NCBI RefSeq assembly: GCF_013085255.1
Contig: NZ_JABFCX010000003.1
Span: forward strand, 505,288-569,287
Reading direction: 5' to 3'
From: Parvularcula mediterranea
GTDB taxonomy: Bacteria; Pseudomonadota; Alphaproteobacteria; Caulobacterales; Parvularculaceae
Length of the DNA: 64,000 nt
Position numbers and translations under genes: made by a program. The notes beneath the pieces were generated by a model. It had not been told where the DNA came from. It worked only from the letters and a program-made list of their open reading frames with translations, and ran no database searches. Positions 1 through 8,007 of this stretch are shown piece by piece. Position 1 is the first letter of the stretch. Each line of letters begins with the position of its first letter.

Positions 1-198
1 TTTCCTCACCCCCTCTTATGCAGCGATAGCGATTGCGGGGGGGGAGAAGGCGAAAGCTTTCTCTATGTGGATGATGATCATGTCTCGAAGGAGGGCCCCC
101 ATCTCATACTGGGGCGTATCTCCGATGTTCTCGAGGGGGGGCAGGATGCCCGCGCCTATTGCCAGCCCCTGGAGGAAAAGCCCGGCTCAGCGCGCTGA
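1..198 (+). CDS. C-terminal fragment of an unidentified protein (truncated by the window edge)
   Basis: Reading from base 1, the first frame is open for 65 codons and ends at TGA 196-198, just before a strong bidirectional terminator. The encoded tail is acidic and protein-like, with ...FLYVDDDHVSKEG followed by HLILGRISDVLEGG, unlike the arginine- and proline-rich overlapping frame that starts at 65 and runs through the terminator. I do not recognise the family. The start lies outside the window. Support is only reading-frame composition and position directly before a terminator. Confidence 0.4.
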   Translation, partial: FPHPLLCSDSDCGGGEGESFLYVDDDHVSKEGPHLILGRISDVLEGGQDARAYCQPLEEKPGSAR

Positions 199-212
199 GA
201 TCAGCCCCCCCC

Positions 213-263
213 AAAAAAAAAAAAACCCCCCGCCTCTGGTTCGGAAGAGAGGCGGGGGTTTTT
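213..263. terminator. Bidirectional intrinsic terminator
   Basis: An 11-bp perfect stem (227-237 with 248-258, CCCCCGCCTCT/AGAGGCGGGGG) has a 10-nt loop. It is flanked by 13 A residues on the left (213-225) and five T residues on the right (259-263). It can therefore end the plus-strand gene closing at 198 and the minus-strand gene closing at 347. The adjoining C8 and A13 homopolymers are prone to length errors in sequencing. Confidence 0.8.
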
Positions 264-346
264 CTATGGGCTGGTGAGGGTTGCCCGCTGGTCTGTGTCG
301 GCTTGAGAACCTATCCTTAGAGTAGCAAGCCTCATGCCAACGCGCG

Positions 347-1033
347 TTAGACGCGGCGGCGGGAGCGGGCCATCAGGGCGATGCCCGTGCCGAGGAGGAA
401 CGCTGCACCCGGAAGCGGTACGTTCACGTCGGTCAGGTCAGCTTCGATGGCGATGTCGTCAAGGAAGCCGCCGAGTGTGTTGTCGCTGCCAAAGGCGCGG
501 AACATGATGGCGTTGTCGCCGACGCCTGCGAGGAAGTTCATCGTGACGACATGCCAGGCATTCTGGTCACGGCGGCGGCCATCGACCGAGCCGATCTGCA
601 TCGACTGGGTGAAGACCGGCTCAGCACCCGAGGTGTCGAGGTTACCGATCGAGACGGCGATGCCATTGTCGTTGTAGTTGTTCGTCCGCGGACGGTAGGC
701 GAAGGTCACCGAATGCTGGGCACCAGCGACGAGGTTGGCGAGGGCAGCCATCGACGTGTTGCTCGTCGCAGCGTTGACGTCGCCGCCATTGCCCTTGTGG
801 CTGTCGAGTTCGACATACTGGTTGCCTTCATAGGCGGTGACGACGGTGCCGGAGCGCTGGATTTCGATCCCTGCCCCGTCAATCGTCATGAACTGGCCGA
901 AATTGTCGAAGACGCGCCAGCGCGAGCTGATCTGCTGGCCTTCAAATCCTTCGGTAAAGACGACCGCTGCGTCGGCAGAGGCGGTCATCAGGGCGGCGCC
1001 TGCGAGGGCAGCTGCGATCATCTTGCTGGTCAT
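347..1033 (-). CDS. Secreted protein with C-terminal VPLPA-CTERM sorting signal
   Basis: The predicted 228-residue exported protein starts with a signal peptide (MTSKMIAAALAGAALMTASADA). It ends with the motif VPLPGAA, a hydrophobic stretch and a basic RSRRRV tail. That three-part C-terminus is the VPLPA variant of the PEP-CTERM sorting signals, which are processed by exosortases and usually mark proteins sent to the outer surface or matrix. The middle (TEGFEG..., HSVTFAYRPR..., AFGSDNTLGGFLDDIAIE) resembles the beta-sandwich body common in such proteins. The ATG at 1033 is preferred because GAGAACG lies just upstream; an in-frame ATG at 1051 would add six residues. No exosortase is in the window. 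The specific function is unknown. Confidence 0.8.
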   Translation of the reverse strand: MTSKMIAAALAGAALMTASADAAVVFTEGFEGQQISSRWRVFDNFGQFMTIDGAGIEIQRSGTVVTAYEGNQYVELDSHKGNGGDVNAATSNTSMAALANLVAGAQHSVTFAYRPRTNNYNDNGIAVSIGNLDTSGAEPVFTQSMQIGSVDGRRRDQNAWHVVTMNFLAGVGDNAIMFRAFGSDNTLGGFLDDIAIEADLTDVNVPLPGAAFLLGTGIALMARSRRRV

Positions 1034-1051
1034 ATTCGTTCTCGTTCCCAT

Positions 1052-1313
1052 TGAGCCGGAGTCTCCGGCGCTCTTGGTCGCGAGATGCAGGCATCATGCC
1101 GGTTGTCTTGAGCGCTTCTGTTCACCCTGTTTTGGCGGGAATTGGGCGTTTCGGGCGCGTTCTGAGCGAACTTATGTCACAATTACGCAACATCTTGGCG
1201 TCACGTGCTGCCAGCGCCGAAAGTAAAGGTCGCATTTACCTTCCCGAACGACACGTTGTTTGTCCCGGGATGGAACACCCGTCCCGGCCATAAAGCATCA
1301 GGGAGAACACCAA
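1052..1313. promoter_or_regulatory. Divergent intergenic region between the VPLPA-CTERM gene and a TonB receptor
   Basis: These 262 bases separate two genes transcribed away from each other, so promoters for both must lie here. I could not pick convincing -35/-10 pairs. A GGGAG ribosome-binding site at 1301-1305 precedes the receptor ATG at 1314. Overlapping reading frames in this stretch lack ribosome-binding sites and look like chance. Confidence 0.35.
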
Positions 1314-3710
1314 ATGACCCGACTGCCCCTCACCTCTATCCTGACACTCGGTGTCTCGGCCGTTGCGCTGACAACCGCTGCTCAGGCCCAGGTGATCGAC
1401 GATGACGATGTGATCGTCGTCACGGCCACCAAACGCGCACAGACGCTTCAGGAAGTCCCCTTCTCAGTCGATGCCCAGACGCAGGAAGATATCCAGCGCA
1501 CAGGCTCCCAGACCCTTGAAGACATCGCCCGCAACGTGGCGAGCCTCAACATTCAGAACCTCGGCCCAGGCCAAAGTCAGGTCTCCGTCCGCGGCGTCTC
1601 GGCAGGCCAGATCGTCCGTGACCAGCCGGGCGTGAAGGAGCAGGTCGGCGTCTATCTCGACGAGAGCGTGATCTCGCTGTCGCTCTTCACCCCTGACCTT
1701 GATCTCTTCGACCTCAACCGGGTCGAGACGCTGCGTGGTCCGCAGGGCACCCTCTTCGGGTCTGGCTCAATCGGCGGCACGCTGCGCTACATCACGAACC
1801 AGCCGAACCCCGATGCCTTCGAGGCGATGGTAGAAGCTGACGTCAACACGATCTCCGACGGCGGCACCGGCGGTAGCCTCAAGGGCGTGGTCAATGTTCC
1901 GCTGTCTGACAGTGCAGCCTTCCGCCTTGTAGCCTACCACACGGAGTATGCAGGCTTCATCGACGCCCTGCGCGAGGATCCGACGGCCGCTGAAGGCTTC
2001 CGCATCGACGAGGACGTCAACTCCGGCGACCGTCAGGGCATCCGCGCCTCACTGATGTTCCAGCCGACCGAGAACCTGAAGATCACCCCACGGATCATCT
2101 TCCAGGAGATCGATGTCGACGGCTTTAACCGTCAGGAAGAGTTCAACCTCTTCGGCAATCCGTTCACGACTACGCGGACGCCGGTCACTTTTGAAGAGCG
2201 TCAGCAGTACCTCCTGCGTGACGAGCGGTTCTTTGATGAGACGATCATCGGTGACGTGACCCTTGAATACAATACGGGACCGGCCGTCATTACTTCGATC
2301 ACCTCGGTGATGGAGCGGGAGATTCTCGTAAGTCGCGATGCTTCAGCCCTCACGGGCTCGGTCTCGGTCGACCTTGGGTACCCGGACGAAGCGGTTCTGA
2401 TCCCTTCGAACCTGCGGGACACGACGGACCTGTCGAGCTTCACGCAGGAAGTGCGGATCGCGAACTCAGGCGCAAGCCAGGTCGACTGGCTCTTGGGTGC
2501 ATTCTACTCGAAGATCGAGCGCGACTATGCCCAGCGTCTTCCCACTCGCGGGTATGATGGGTTCACGGATGATGTCCTTGGCGCAGGGACTTCCGATGCC
2601 GTGCGCAACGGCTTTGGTGCGGACAGTCCGTTCAACTCGGACCTGTTCTACGACCTCACCCAGTACGCAGTGTTTGGCGAGGCAACGGTCAACGTGAACG
2701 ATGACTTCCGCGTCACCGCTGGCGGCCGCTACTACGACTTCGAAGAGGATCGCGAGATCACTTCGGGCGGTCTCTTTGCCAATGGCGACTCGATGGTCAT
2801 GGATTCGACAACCTCAGACGGTTTCAACGGCCGCCTGATCGCCGCCTATGACCTGACTGGCAATACGACTGTCAATGCGCAGATCAGCCAGGGCTTCCGC
2901 CTCGGCGGTGTCAACGACCCGCTCAACGTTCCTCTGTGTTCGGCGGAAGACGAAGCGGTCTTCGGCGGCTTCCAGGCCTATGATGACGAGACGCTGATCA
3001 ACTACGAAGCCGGCATCAAGTCGAACTTCCGAGGGATCACCTTCAACGCCGCTGCGTTCTACACGGACATTTCGGACCTGCAGGTGACCCTCGATGCGGG
3101 CTCGTGCTCCTCGCGGATCGTGTTCAACGTCCCCGAAGCGCACACCACCGGTATCGAAGCTGAAGTGGCCATCGAGCCGATCGAAGGCCTCGACATCTCG
3201 TTCGCGGGTTCGTTCATCAATGCCGAGCTCGACAGCACGGTTGCGCTGGGCGACGGCACGCCGATCCCGGGTCTTTTCGAAGGTGCTGAGCTGCCCTCCG
3301 CACCGCAGGTGCAGGCGGCTATCGTCGCGAGCTACGAGTACCCGCTCGACAGCTTCCGTCCGGGCTGGTCGGCCGTCTTCAATGGCTCGGTCCAGTATGT
3401 CGACGAGCAGTTCACCCAGCCGGGTGACCAGGATCCGATCATCCAGCCCTTTGCCTCGGGCCTGCCCTTCGGCGGTGCCAGCGGCAATGACGTGACGGCA
3501 CTGGATCTTCAGCTTCCGGACTACACGATCGCCAACTTCTCCTGGGGCCTGATGAATGAGGACGGCTTTGAAGCTCTTCTCTACATTAACAATGCCTTTG
3601 ACGAGAACGCGCTCCTGTCCTTCGACCGTGAGCGTGGTGGCCGGGCGCGCCTTGCGTACCGGACGAACCAGCCGCGCACGATTGGCCTGACCCTGCGCAA
3701 GCGCTACTAG
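1314..3710 (+). CDS. TonB-dependent outer-membrane receptor
   Basis: A 798-residue outer-membrane receptor that imports a ligand using TonB energy. A signal peptide (MTRLPLTSILTLGVSAVALTTAAQA) is followed by a TonB-box-like stretch (DDVIVVTATKRAQ). The plug domain comes next (about residues 50-170, with VEVDLRGPQGTLFGSGSIGGTL-type plug motif, here as RVETLRGPQGTLFGSG and GTLRYITNQP). The beta-barrel ends in the aromatic residue of TLRKRY. The start at 1314 has a GGGAG site nine bases upstream; the open frame extends to 1260 without one. The class is the large proteobacterial family annotated for carbohydrates, vitamins or siderophores, and the substrate cannot be read from sequence. It is a single gene closed by its own terminator. 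Confidence 0.92.
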   Translation: MTRLPLTSILTLGVSAVALTTAAQAQVIDDDDVIVVTATKRAQTLQEVPFSVDAQTQEDIQRTGSQTLEDIARNVASLNIQNLGPGQSQVSVRGVSAGQIVRDQPGVKEQVGVYLDESVISLSLFTPDLDLFDLNRVETLRGPQGTLFGSGSIGGTLRYITNQPNPDAFEAMVEADVNTISDGGTGGSLKGVVNVPLSDSAAFRLVAYHTEYAGFIDALREDPTAAEGFRIDEDVNSGDRQGIRASLMFQPTENLKITPRIIFQEIDVDGFNRQEEFNLFGNPFTTTRTPVTFEERQQYLLRDERFFDETIIGDVTLEYNTGPAVITSITSVMEREILVSRDASALTGSVSVDLGYPDEAVLIPSNLRDTTDLSSFTQEVRIANSGASQVDWLLGAFYSKIERDYAQRLPTRGYDGFTDDVLGAGTSDAVRNGFGADSPFNSDLFYDLTQYAVFGEATVNVNDDFRVTAGGRYYDFEEDREITSGGLFANGDSMVMDSTTSDGFNGRLIAAYDLTGNTTVNAQISQGFRLGGVNDPLNVPLCSAEDEAVFGGFQAYDDETLINYEAGIKSNFRGITFNAAAFYTDISDLQVTLDAGSCSSRIVFNVPEAHTTGIEAEVAIEPIEGLDISFAGSFINAELDSTVALGDGTPIPGLFEGAELPSAPQVQAAIVASYEYPLDSFRPGWSAVFNGSVQYVDEQFTQPGDQDPIIQPFASGLPFGGASGNDVTALDLQLPDYTIANFSWGLMNEDGFEALLYINNAFDENALLSFDRERGGRARLAYRTNQPRTIGLTLRKRY

Positions 3711-3734
3711 GCGCTCAGCATACCGAATGAAGGA

Positions 3735-3760
3735 GGGAGGCCCTCAGGCCTCCCTTTTTT
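3735..3760 (+). terminator. Intrinsic terminator of the TonB receptor gene
   Basis: GGGAGGCC (3735-3742), loop CTCA, GGCCTCCC (3747-3754), then six T residues. It lies 24 bases past the receptor stop and touches the stop codon of the convergent rlmJ gene. Confidence 0.9.
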
Positions 3761-4529
3761 AGGGGCGGAACACGCGGCCACCGAGGGCGATGGCGCGCGC
3801 TATGGCCTCATCGGCGCCGTAGGGCGCGCCGATGATTGCGAGGCCTGAGCCCTTCATCCCGCGGCCATCCTTGGGCGGAAAGCTCACCTCGCTGACGAGC
3901 GGCTCCCCTTCCGCCATGCCGCTCAGTAACTCCGCGTGCCGTCCTGCGTCGAGGATCGGGTACCAGACCATGATCGCCGCCTCGGGCCAGCGCTTGTGGA
4001 TCGTCATGGCGAGCTTTGCCGCTCGTCCGTACTCGTCCTTCAGCTCGTAAGGTGGGTCGATCAGGACGAGGCCCCGCCTCGGGTCCATCGGCGTCAGAGC
4101 CTTGGCACCTTCATAGGCGTCGCGGTTGTGGACGGCTGCGCCCGAGCCTTTCATCGCCCGGCGAAGGGCGCGGTGTTCCTGCGGATGCATCTCCATCAGC
4201 GCGATCTTGTCCTGCTCTCGCAGCAGCGAAGAAGCGATCAGCGGCGAACCGGGGTAGGCTGTCTCCCCATGCTGTGCACGGACTTGTTCGAGAGCGTCAC
4301 CGATCGGGGTCCCTTCAAGCCCTTCAACCCGATCGATACCGAGCGCCGCCTCGCCAGTCTTCTGCGCTTCTTCCGAGGTGAGGTCGTAGAGCCCACGACC
4401 TGCATGGGTCTCGAGATAGGATACCCCGCGATCCTTCTTCGTCAGAAGGCGGAGGAGTTCTGCAAGGACGAAATGCTTGTGAACGTCCGCGGCATTCCCT
4501 GCATGATAGGCGTGCTGGTAGGAGAGCAT
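3759..4529 (-). CDS. rlmJ: 23S rRNA (adenine(2030)-N(6))-methyltransferase RlmJ
   Basis: RlmJ methylates A2030 of 23S rRNA using S-adenosylmethionine. The N-terminus (MLSYQHAYHAGNAADVHKH) is the family signature, and the catalytic motif IV (DPPYE) is at residues 158-162. The length of 256 residues is close to the roughly 280 of E. coli RlmJ. The ATG at 4529 is chosen because the signature starts there; the frame extends to 4580 but would overlap the upstream DoxX gene and add 17 unrelated residues. It follows the DoxX gene by 10 bases and is probably co-transcribed with the minus-strand run above it. Confidence 0.93.
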   Translation of the reverse strand: MLSYQHAYHAGNAADVHKHFVLAELLRLLTKKDRGVSYLETHAGRGLYDLTSEEAQKTGEAALGIDRVEGLEGTPIGDALEQVRAQHGETAYPGSPLIASSLLREQDKIALMEMHPQEHRALRRAMKGSGAAVHNRDAYEGAKALTPMDPRRGLVLIDPPYELKDEYGRAAKLAMTIHKRWPEAAIMVWYPILDAGRHAELLSGMAEGEPLVSEVSFPPKDGRGMKGSGLAIIGAPYGADEAIARAIALGGRVFRP

Positions 4530-4539
4530 GGCCGGAGCT

Positions 4540-4911
4540 TTAGCGCCCCGAGGCCTTCCAAAGCCAGAGGCCGATGGCAATCAGCGCGAACTGCACGCCG
4601 ATGCGGATGCTCGCCGCGACGGGCACCTCGAACACCGGGTCAGGCCGGAAGAAGTCCCAGAGATGGAGCGGCAGGAACCCAGCGCACAGCGCCGCGAACG
4701 CCAGCCCCGCCAGCGCCCGTGTCCTCCGGACGATCACGCCGAGGCCAATCGCGATCTCCACCGCGCCTGAGATGAGGACCACCTCAAGCTCCGGCAGCCA
4801 ATCCGGCACGATCGGGAAGAACGCCTCAGGGCTGACGAAATGCACGACGCCGCCGCCGAGCATCCAAAAGGCGATGAGCGCGCAGGCGAGGAAGATGCCG
4901 ACGTTTCTCAA
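4540..4911 (-). CDS. DoxX-like small membrane protein
   Basis: A 123-residue integral membrane protein with four hydrophobic segments (about residues 5-25, 45-63, 68-88, 100-118). The pattern HFVSPEAFFPIVPDWLP followed by a GAVEIAIGLG helix is typical of DoxX-like or DUF4267-type proteins of the inner membrane. The biochemical role in this family is poorly defined. The stop of the upstream SIMPL gene lies only two bases away, so the pair is likely translated from one message. Confidence 0.75.
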   Translation of the reverse strand: MRNVGIFLACALIAFWMLGGGVVHFVSPEAFFPIVPDWLPELEVVLISGAVEIAIGLGVIVRRTRALAGLAFAALCAGFLPLHLWDFFRPDPVFEVPVAASIRIGVQFALIAIGLWLWKASGR

Positions 4912-4913
4912 AG

Positions 4914-5720
4914 CTACTCCTCGTCGATCGGTTCGACCGCAAAGGTCACGCCGAGCGATACCTCAATCGGCAGCTTAGGATCGTCGAGATCCAGCTCGTA
5001 CTTCGGAGCAATTCGCGAAGCCGAAACGACGATGACGTCATCCTCAGCCATGTCGTACTCCTCGCTTGGCGCAGCGCCTTGAGGATCGACTTCGAGAACT
5101 CTGCCGAGCTTGAGGCCCGAGGCAGCTGAAAGCACTTCGGCCTCGGCACGCGCCGTCGCGATGGCCTTTTCGATCGCACGGGCGCGACCGTCGATCTGGT
5201 CGATCATGATGTACTGATCGAAGCTGAAGTCGCCGTCGGTGAGATCTGTACCCAGAGCGATGACGTTCCCCATCTCGCGCGCTGGCGCGGCGGTCACGGC
5301 AAGAAGCACACTCGCAACGTATCGGCTGGGCGGGCAGGAATCGAGGCGCCGGCGCTGGTCCGAGCCGTCGACGCCCTCACATCTCTGTTGCTTATAGCCC
5401 TGGACGTCGAGCTCGTCGGCTTCGAAACTGAGGCTCTCGAGTCCCTCAAGCCTGCCAAGTTCCGACCGGAGCGCCGACAATTGCCCACTCAGTGATGCGA
5501 CGGCTTCTTCCTGAGAGGTGCCGTATCCGGAGAGTTCGGCCGAAGCGATAAAGCCTTCTGCGGGGAGTAGGATCAGAGCGTCGGAGTAGACTGTCATCTC
5601 CTTGCTCCCCTTAGGCTTGGAACCCTTATCCCAGGGTGGGTTTGGCAACCAGCCTGTGATCGCGAGGAGCGCGATGACAGCACCTGCGCCTAGCCCTGCC
5701 CAGAATCCATTGATTTTCAT
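4914..5720 (-). CDS. SIMPL (DUF541) domain protein, membrane-anchored
   Basis: A 268-residue protein with one N-terminal membrane segment (about residues 8-25) and a periplasmic SIMPL domain. The domain is recognised by ASAELSGYGTSQEEAVASL near residue 60, repeated alternating strands, KAIATARAEAEVLSAASGLKLGRVLEV near residue 190, and a final EVSLGVTFAVEP strand. SIMPL proteins (BP26/OMP28-like) form periplasmic oligomers of uncertain function. The acidic loop SEEYDMAEDDVIVVSASR before the last strands is also seen in relatives. It begins a tight pair with the DoxX gene. Confidence 0.82.
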   Translation of the reverse strand: MKINGFWAGLGAGAVIALLAITGWLPNPPWDKGSKPKGSKEMTVYSDALILLPAEGFIASAELSGYGTSQEEAVASLSGQLSALRSELGRLEGLESLSFEADELDVQGYKQQRCEGVDGSDQRRRLDSCPPSRYVASVLLAVTAAPAREMGNVIALGTDLTDGDFSFDQYIMIDQIDGRARAIEKAIATARAEAEVLSAASGLKLGRVLEVDPQGAAPSEEYDMAEDDVIVVSASRIAPKYELDLDDPKLPIEVSLGVTFAVEPIDEE

Positions 5721-5794
5721 GGCCCTACCCTGCCCTTTTTGCCCAAGGGGATCATGCAGGAAGAAGGCTTGGAGTCAAAGCGTTCGGCGCAGGC

Positions 5795-6862
5795 TCACCT
5801 GTCCTGATCAAAGAGAGCATTCGCCCTCGCCCGGCAATCGAAGCCTGGTTGGTTCGAGAAGCAGGCTGCTGCGCGGCCGAGCCGGGGGGCGACGAGATGG
5901 TAGCTCGATGCGTCGATGTCGGAGCCTGCGAACCAGAGGATGGGTTCGCCATTTGCATCACCGTGGACCAGACCGAAGGCGTCATTGTCCTTCGGGTGCT
6001 CATAGGTCCGTGTGGAGACCATCAGATCCCAGAACGCCTCTCCGAACGCGTCGCGGGTCAGGATCTCTTCCTGCCATAGCATCCAGTCGCGCATGGAGGT
6101 CATGACGCCGCTTCCCCCGTAATGGGGCGCATTGCGGCGAATGAGGATGGGGCCGCCCTCTTTGTGGACGGTCAGTCCGGTGCTTTTGAGGGCTCCGATA
6201 AAGCCAGCGGTACGCGGAGCGATACCGTTTGCGCGGTTCGGGATGACGGTCGTGACGTCGTCATGGATCAGCGATGCGGACATCCCCAGCGGTTCGAACA
6301 CCCGTTCGCGCACGACAGCTGAGAATGGCTTTTCGTAAGCGCGCTCAACGATCTCTGCGATCAGCTGGAAGTTGATGTTGTTGTAGCGCCATTCCGTTCC
6401 CGGAGCGAATTGAAGCTCCTCAACGGAAAGGCTGGCTTCGATTGCATCGTCTACGGAAAAATGGAAGTGGGTCGACCAAGGCTGCCCGCCCTCCCGGGGC
6501 AGGTCGTAGGCTTCGGACAGGCCGCTGGTGAAATAGAGGAGGTGCCCGACTTCCAGGGCTTCGCCGTAATGAGCCGCTTCCGGGATATGCTTCGCGACAG
6601 GGTCATCGAGGCTCACCTTGCCGTCGAGGATCGCGAACGCCAGCGCCGCGCCGGTGATCTGCTTCGAGAGGGATGCGACGTGGAACACGGTGTCCATGCT
6701 GACAGCAGCGCCGCTATCGGGATCCGCGATGCCTTCGATCTCCATCGCTGTGACACTGTCGCCATCGTAGAGAGCGGCGACGTATCCGCCGACCAGCGGG
6801 TCCTGCGCCTGTGCGCCCTGCGTCATGCATCCCAAGGCAATGGTCAGAAACAGGCGGCGCAT
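5795..6862 (-). CDS. Serine hydrolase, class C beta-lactamase/penicillin-binding fold
   Basis: An exported 355-residue hydrolase. It starts with a signal peptide (MRRLFLTIALGCMTQGAQA), has the nucleophile motif S64-L-S-K67 and the second motif Y160-N-N162. The usual third KTG/HxG box is not obvious: the region near the C-terminus reads LVHGDANG...WFAGSDIDA. Family members are esterases, D-peptidases or beta-lactamases, so the substrate is open. The ATG at 6862 has GGAG nine bases upstream; longer frames overlap msrC. It lies 10 bases after msrC and is probably in the same transcript. Confidence 0.88.
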   Translation of the reverse strand: MRRLFLTIALGCMTQGAQAQDPLVGGYVAALYDGDSVTAMEIEGIADPDSGAAVSMDTVFHVASLSKQITGAALAFAILDGKVSLDDPVAKHIPEAAHYGEALEVGHLLYFTSGLSEAYDLPREGGQPWSTHFHFSVDDAIEASLSVEELQFAPGTEWRYNNINFQLIAEIVERAYEKPFSAVVRERVFEPLGMSASLIHDDVTTVIPNRANGIAPRTAGFIGALKSTGLTVHKEGGPILIRRNAPHYGGSGVMTSMRDWMLWQEEILTRDAFGEAFWDLMVSTRTYEHPKDNDAFGLVHGDANGEPILWFAGSDIDASSYHLVAPRLGRAAACFSNQPGFDCRARANALFDQDR

Positions 6863-6872
6863 GTCGGCTCCT

Positions 6873-7337
6873 TCAGTTGGCGAACGTCTCTTCGATGATG
6901 CGCTCCAGCCATTCGGCGTCGGTCCTGTCGAAGGTTCCCTTGTCCGGGCTGTCGATGTCGAGGACGGCCATGAGCTGGCCAGATTTCGTCCGCACAGGGA
7001 CGACGACCTCGGAGACCGAGCGGCTGTCGCAGGCGATGTGGCCTTCGAACTCATGGACGTCCTCGACCACTTGGCTTTCGAGGGTCGCAGCTGCCGCGCC
7101 GCAGACGCCCTTGCCGAAGGGGATGCGGAGGCAGCCGAGGGTGCCTTGGTAGGGCCCCACGACCAGCTCTTGCGGCTTGTCGGGATCGACGATGTAGAAC
7201 CCCGTCCAGATGTTGCCCGGGAAGGCCTGGGCGAGGAGGCAGGAGACGGTGGCCATGCGCGCGGTCAGGTTCGGCTCGCCCTCGAGGACGGCGGCGATCT
7301 CTTTGGCGGTCTGGGCGTAGATGTCGGCTTTGGTCAT
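6873..7337 (-). CDS. msrC: Free methionine-(R)-sulfoxide reductase (GAF-type fRMsr)
   Basis: Reduces free methionine-R-sulfoxide in the cytoplasm, part of oxidative-damage repair. The 154-residue protein is a single GAF domain with cysteines C69, C79 and C103, spaced 10 and 24 as in E. coli fRMsr (C84, C94, C118). The surrounding motifs (GPYQGTLGCLRIPFGKGVCG and HIACDSRSVSEVVVP) match the family. Its ATG overlaps the stop of the upstream FAH-family gene by four bases (ATGA, 7334-7337), so the two are translationally coupled. Confidence 0.93.
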   Translation of the reverse strand: MTKADIYAQTAKEIAAVLEGEPNLTARMATVSCLLAQAFPGNIWTGFYIVDPDKPQELVVGPYQGTLGCLRIPFGKGVCGAAAATLESQVVEDVHEFEGHIACDSRSVSEVVVPVRTKSGQLMAVLDIDSPDKGTFDRTDAEWLERIIEETFAN

Positions 7338-7999
7338 TCGAGCAGCGTAAACCTCAGGGGCGGCAGATCCGCAATAGCCACCTCGACCTTGTCCTCTGGC
7401 TGGAGCGCGCCGACCCCTGCCGGAGTGCCTGTGTAGACGAGGTCGCCGGGGCGCAGCTCGAAATAGCGCGAGAGACGCGAGAGGACTTCGGGGATAGACC
7501 AGATCATATCGGAAATGTCCGCAGACTGACGAACCTCGCCATTGAGCTTCAGCTCGATTGAGCCAGCGGTGAGAACGTCATTGCGCGGCATCAGCTTGCC
7601 GACCATGGCGCTGTCATCGAACGCCTTGGCAAGGTCCCAGGGCGCGCGGCGCTCCTTCGCTTCCGCTTGGAGGTCCCGGCGGGTCAGGTCGCAACCGCAG
7701 GCATAACCGACGATGGCGGCGGCAGCCTCTTTGTCGGAGAGCGCCGTGCCGCCTGCCCCAAGGCCTACGACGAGCTCTGCCTCATAGTGCAGGTCTTCGG
7801 TCGCAAGCGGGAACGGGATCTCCCGCGCGGAACAGGCCGCGTCGGCGGGCTTGGTGAAGAACACCGGCGGCTCGGACTTGGGGTCCGAGCCCATTTCGAT
7901 GGCGTGGTCGGCGTAGTTCTTGCCGATGCAGAAGATACGCCTGACCGGAAAACGACGGCCATCGACGACGGGGATGCTGGGTTGCCTGAGCGTGAACAT
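7334..7999 (-). CDS. Fumarylacetoacetate hydrolase-family protein
   Basis: A 221-residue single-domain FAH-family enzyme, the short form that includes acylpyruvases, fumarylpyruvate hydrolases and oxaloacetate decarboxylases. Seen are the entry motif IFCIGKNYADHAIEMG, the metal-site pattern HYEAELVVGLG, and the C-terminal signature LRPGDLVYTGTPAGVGAL. Which acylpyruvate it cleaves cannot be told. It is coupled by ATGA to msrC and starts eight bases after the DUF3667 gene, so a shared transcript is likely. Confidence 0.88.
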   Translation of the reverse strand: MFTLRQPSIPVVDGRRFPVRRIFCIGKNYADHAIEMGSDPKSEPPVFFTKPADAACSAREIPFPLATEDLHYEAELVVGLGAGGTALSDKEAAAAIVGYACGCDLTRRDLQAEAKERRAPWDLAKAFDDSAMVGKLMPRNDVLTAGSIELKLNGEVRQSADISDMIWSIPEVLSRLSRYFELRPGDLVYTGTPAGVGALQPEDKVEVAIADLPPLRFTLLE

Positions 8000-8007
8000 C
8001 CCGCCTT

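Noticed and set aside
65-277. Plus-strand open frame at the left edge
   Set aside because: It runs through the terminator hairpin, is rich in Arg/Pro/Met and has no ribosome-binding site. The frame open from base 1 to 198 is more protein-like.
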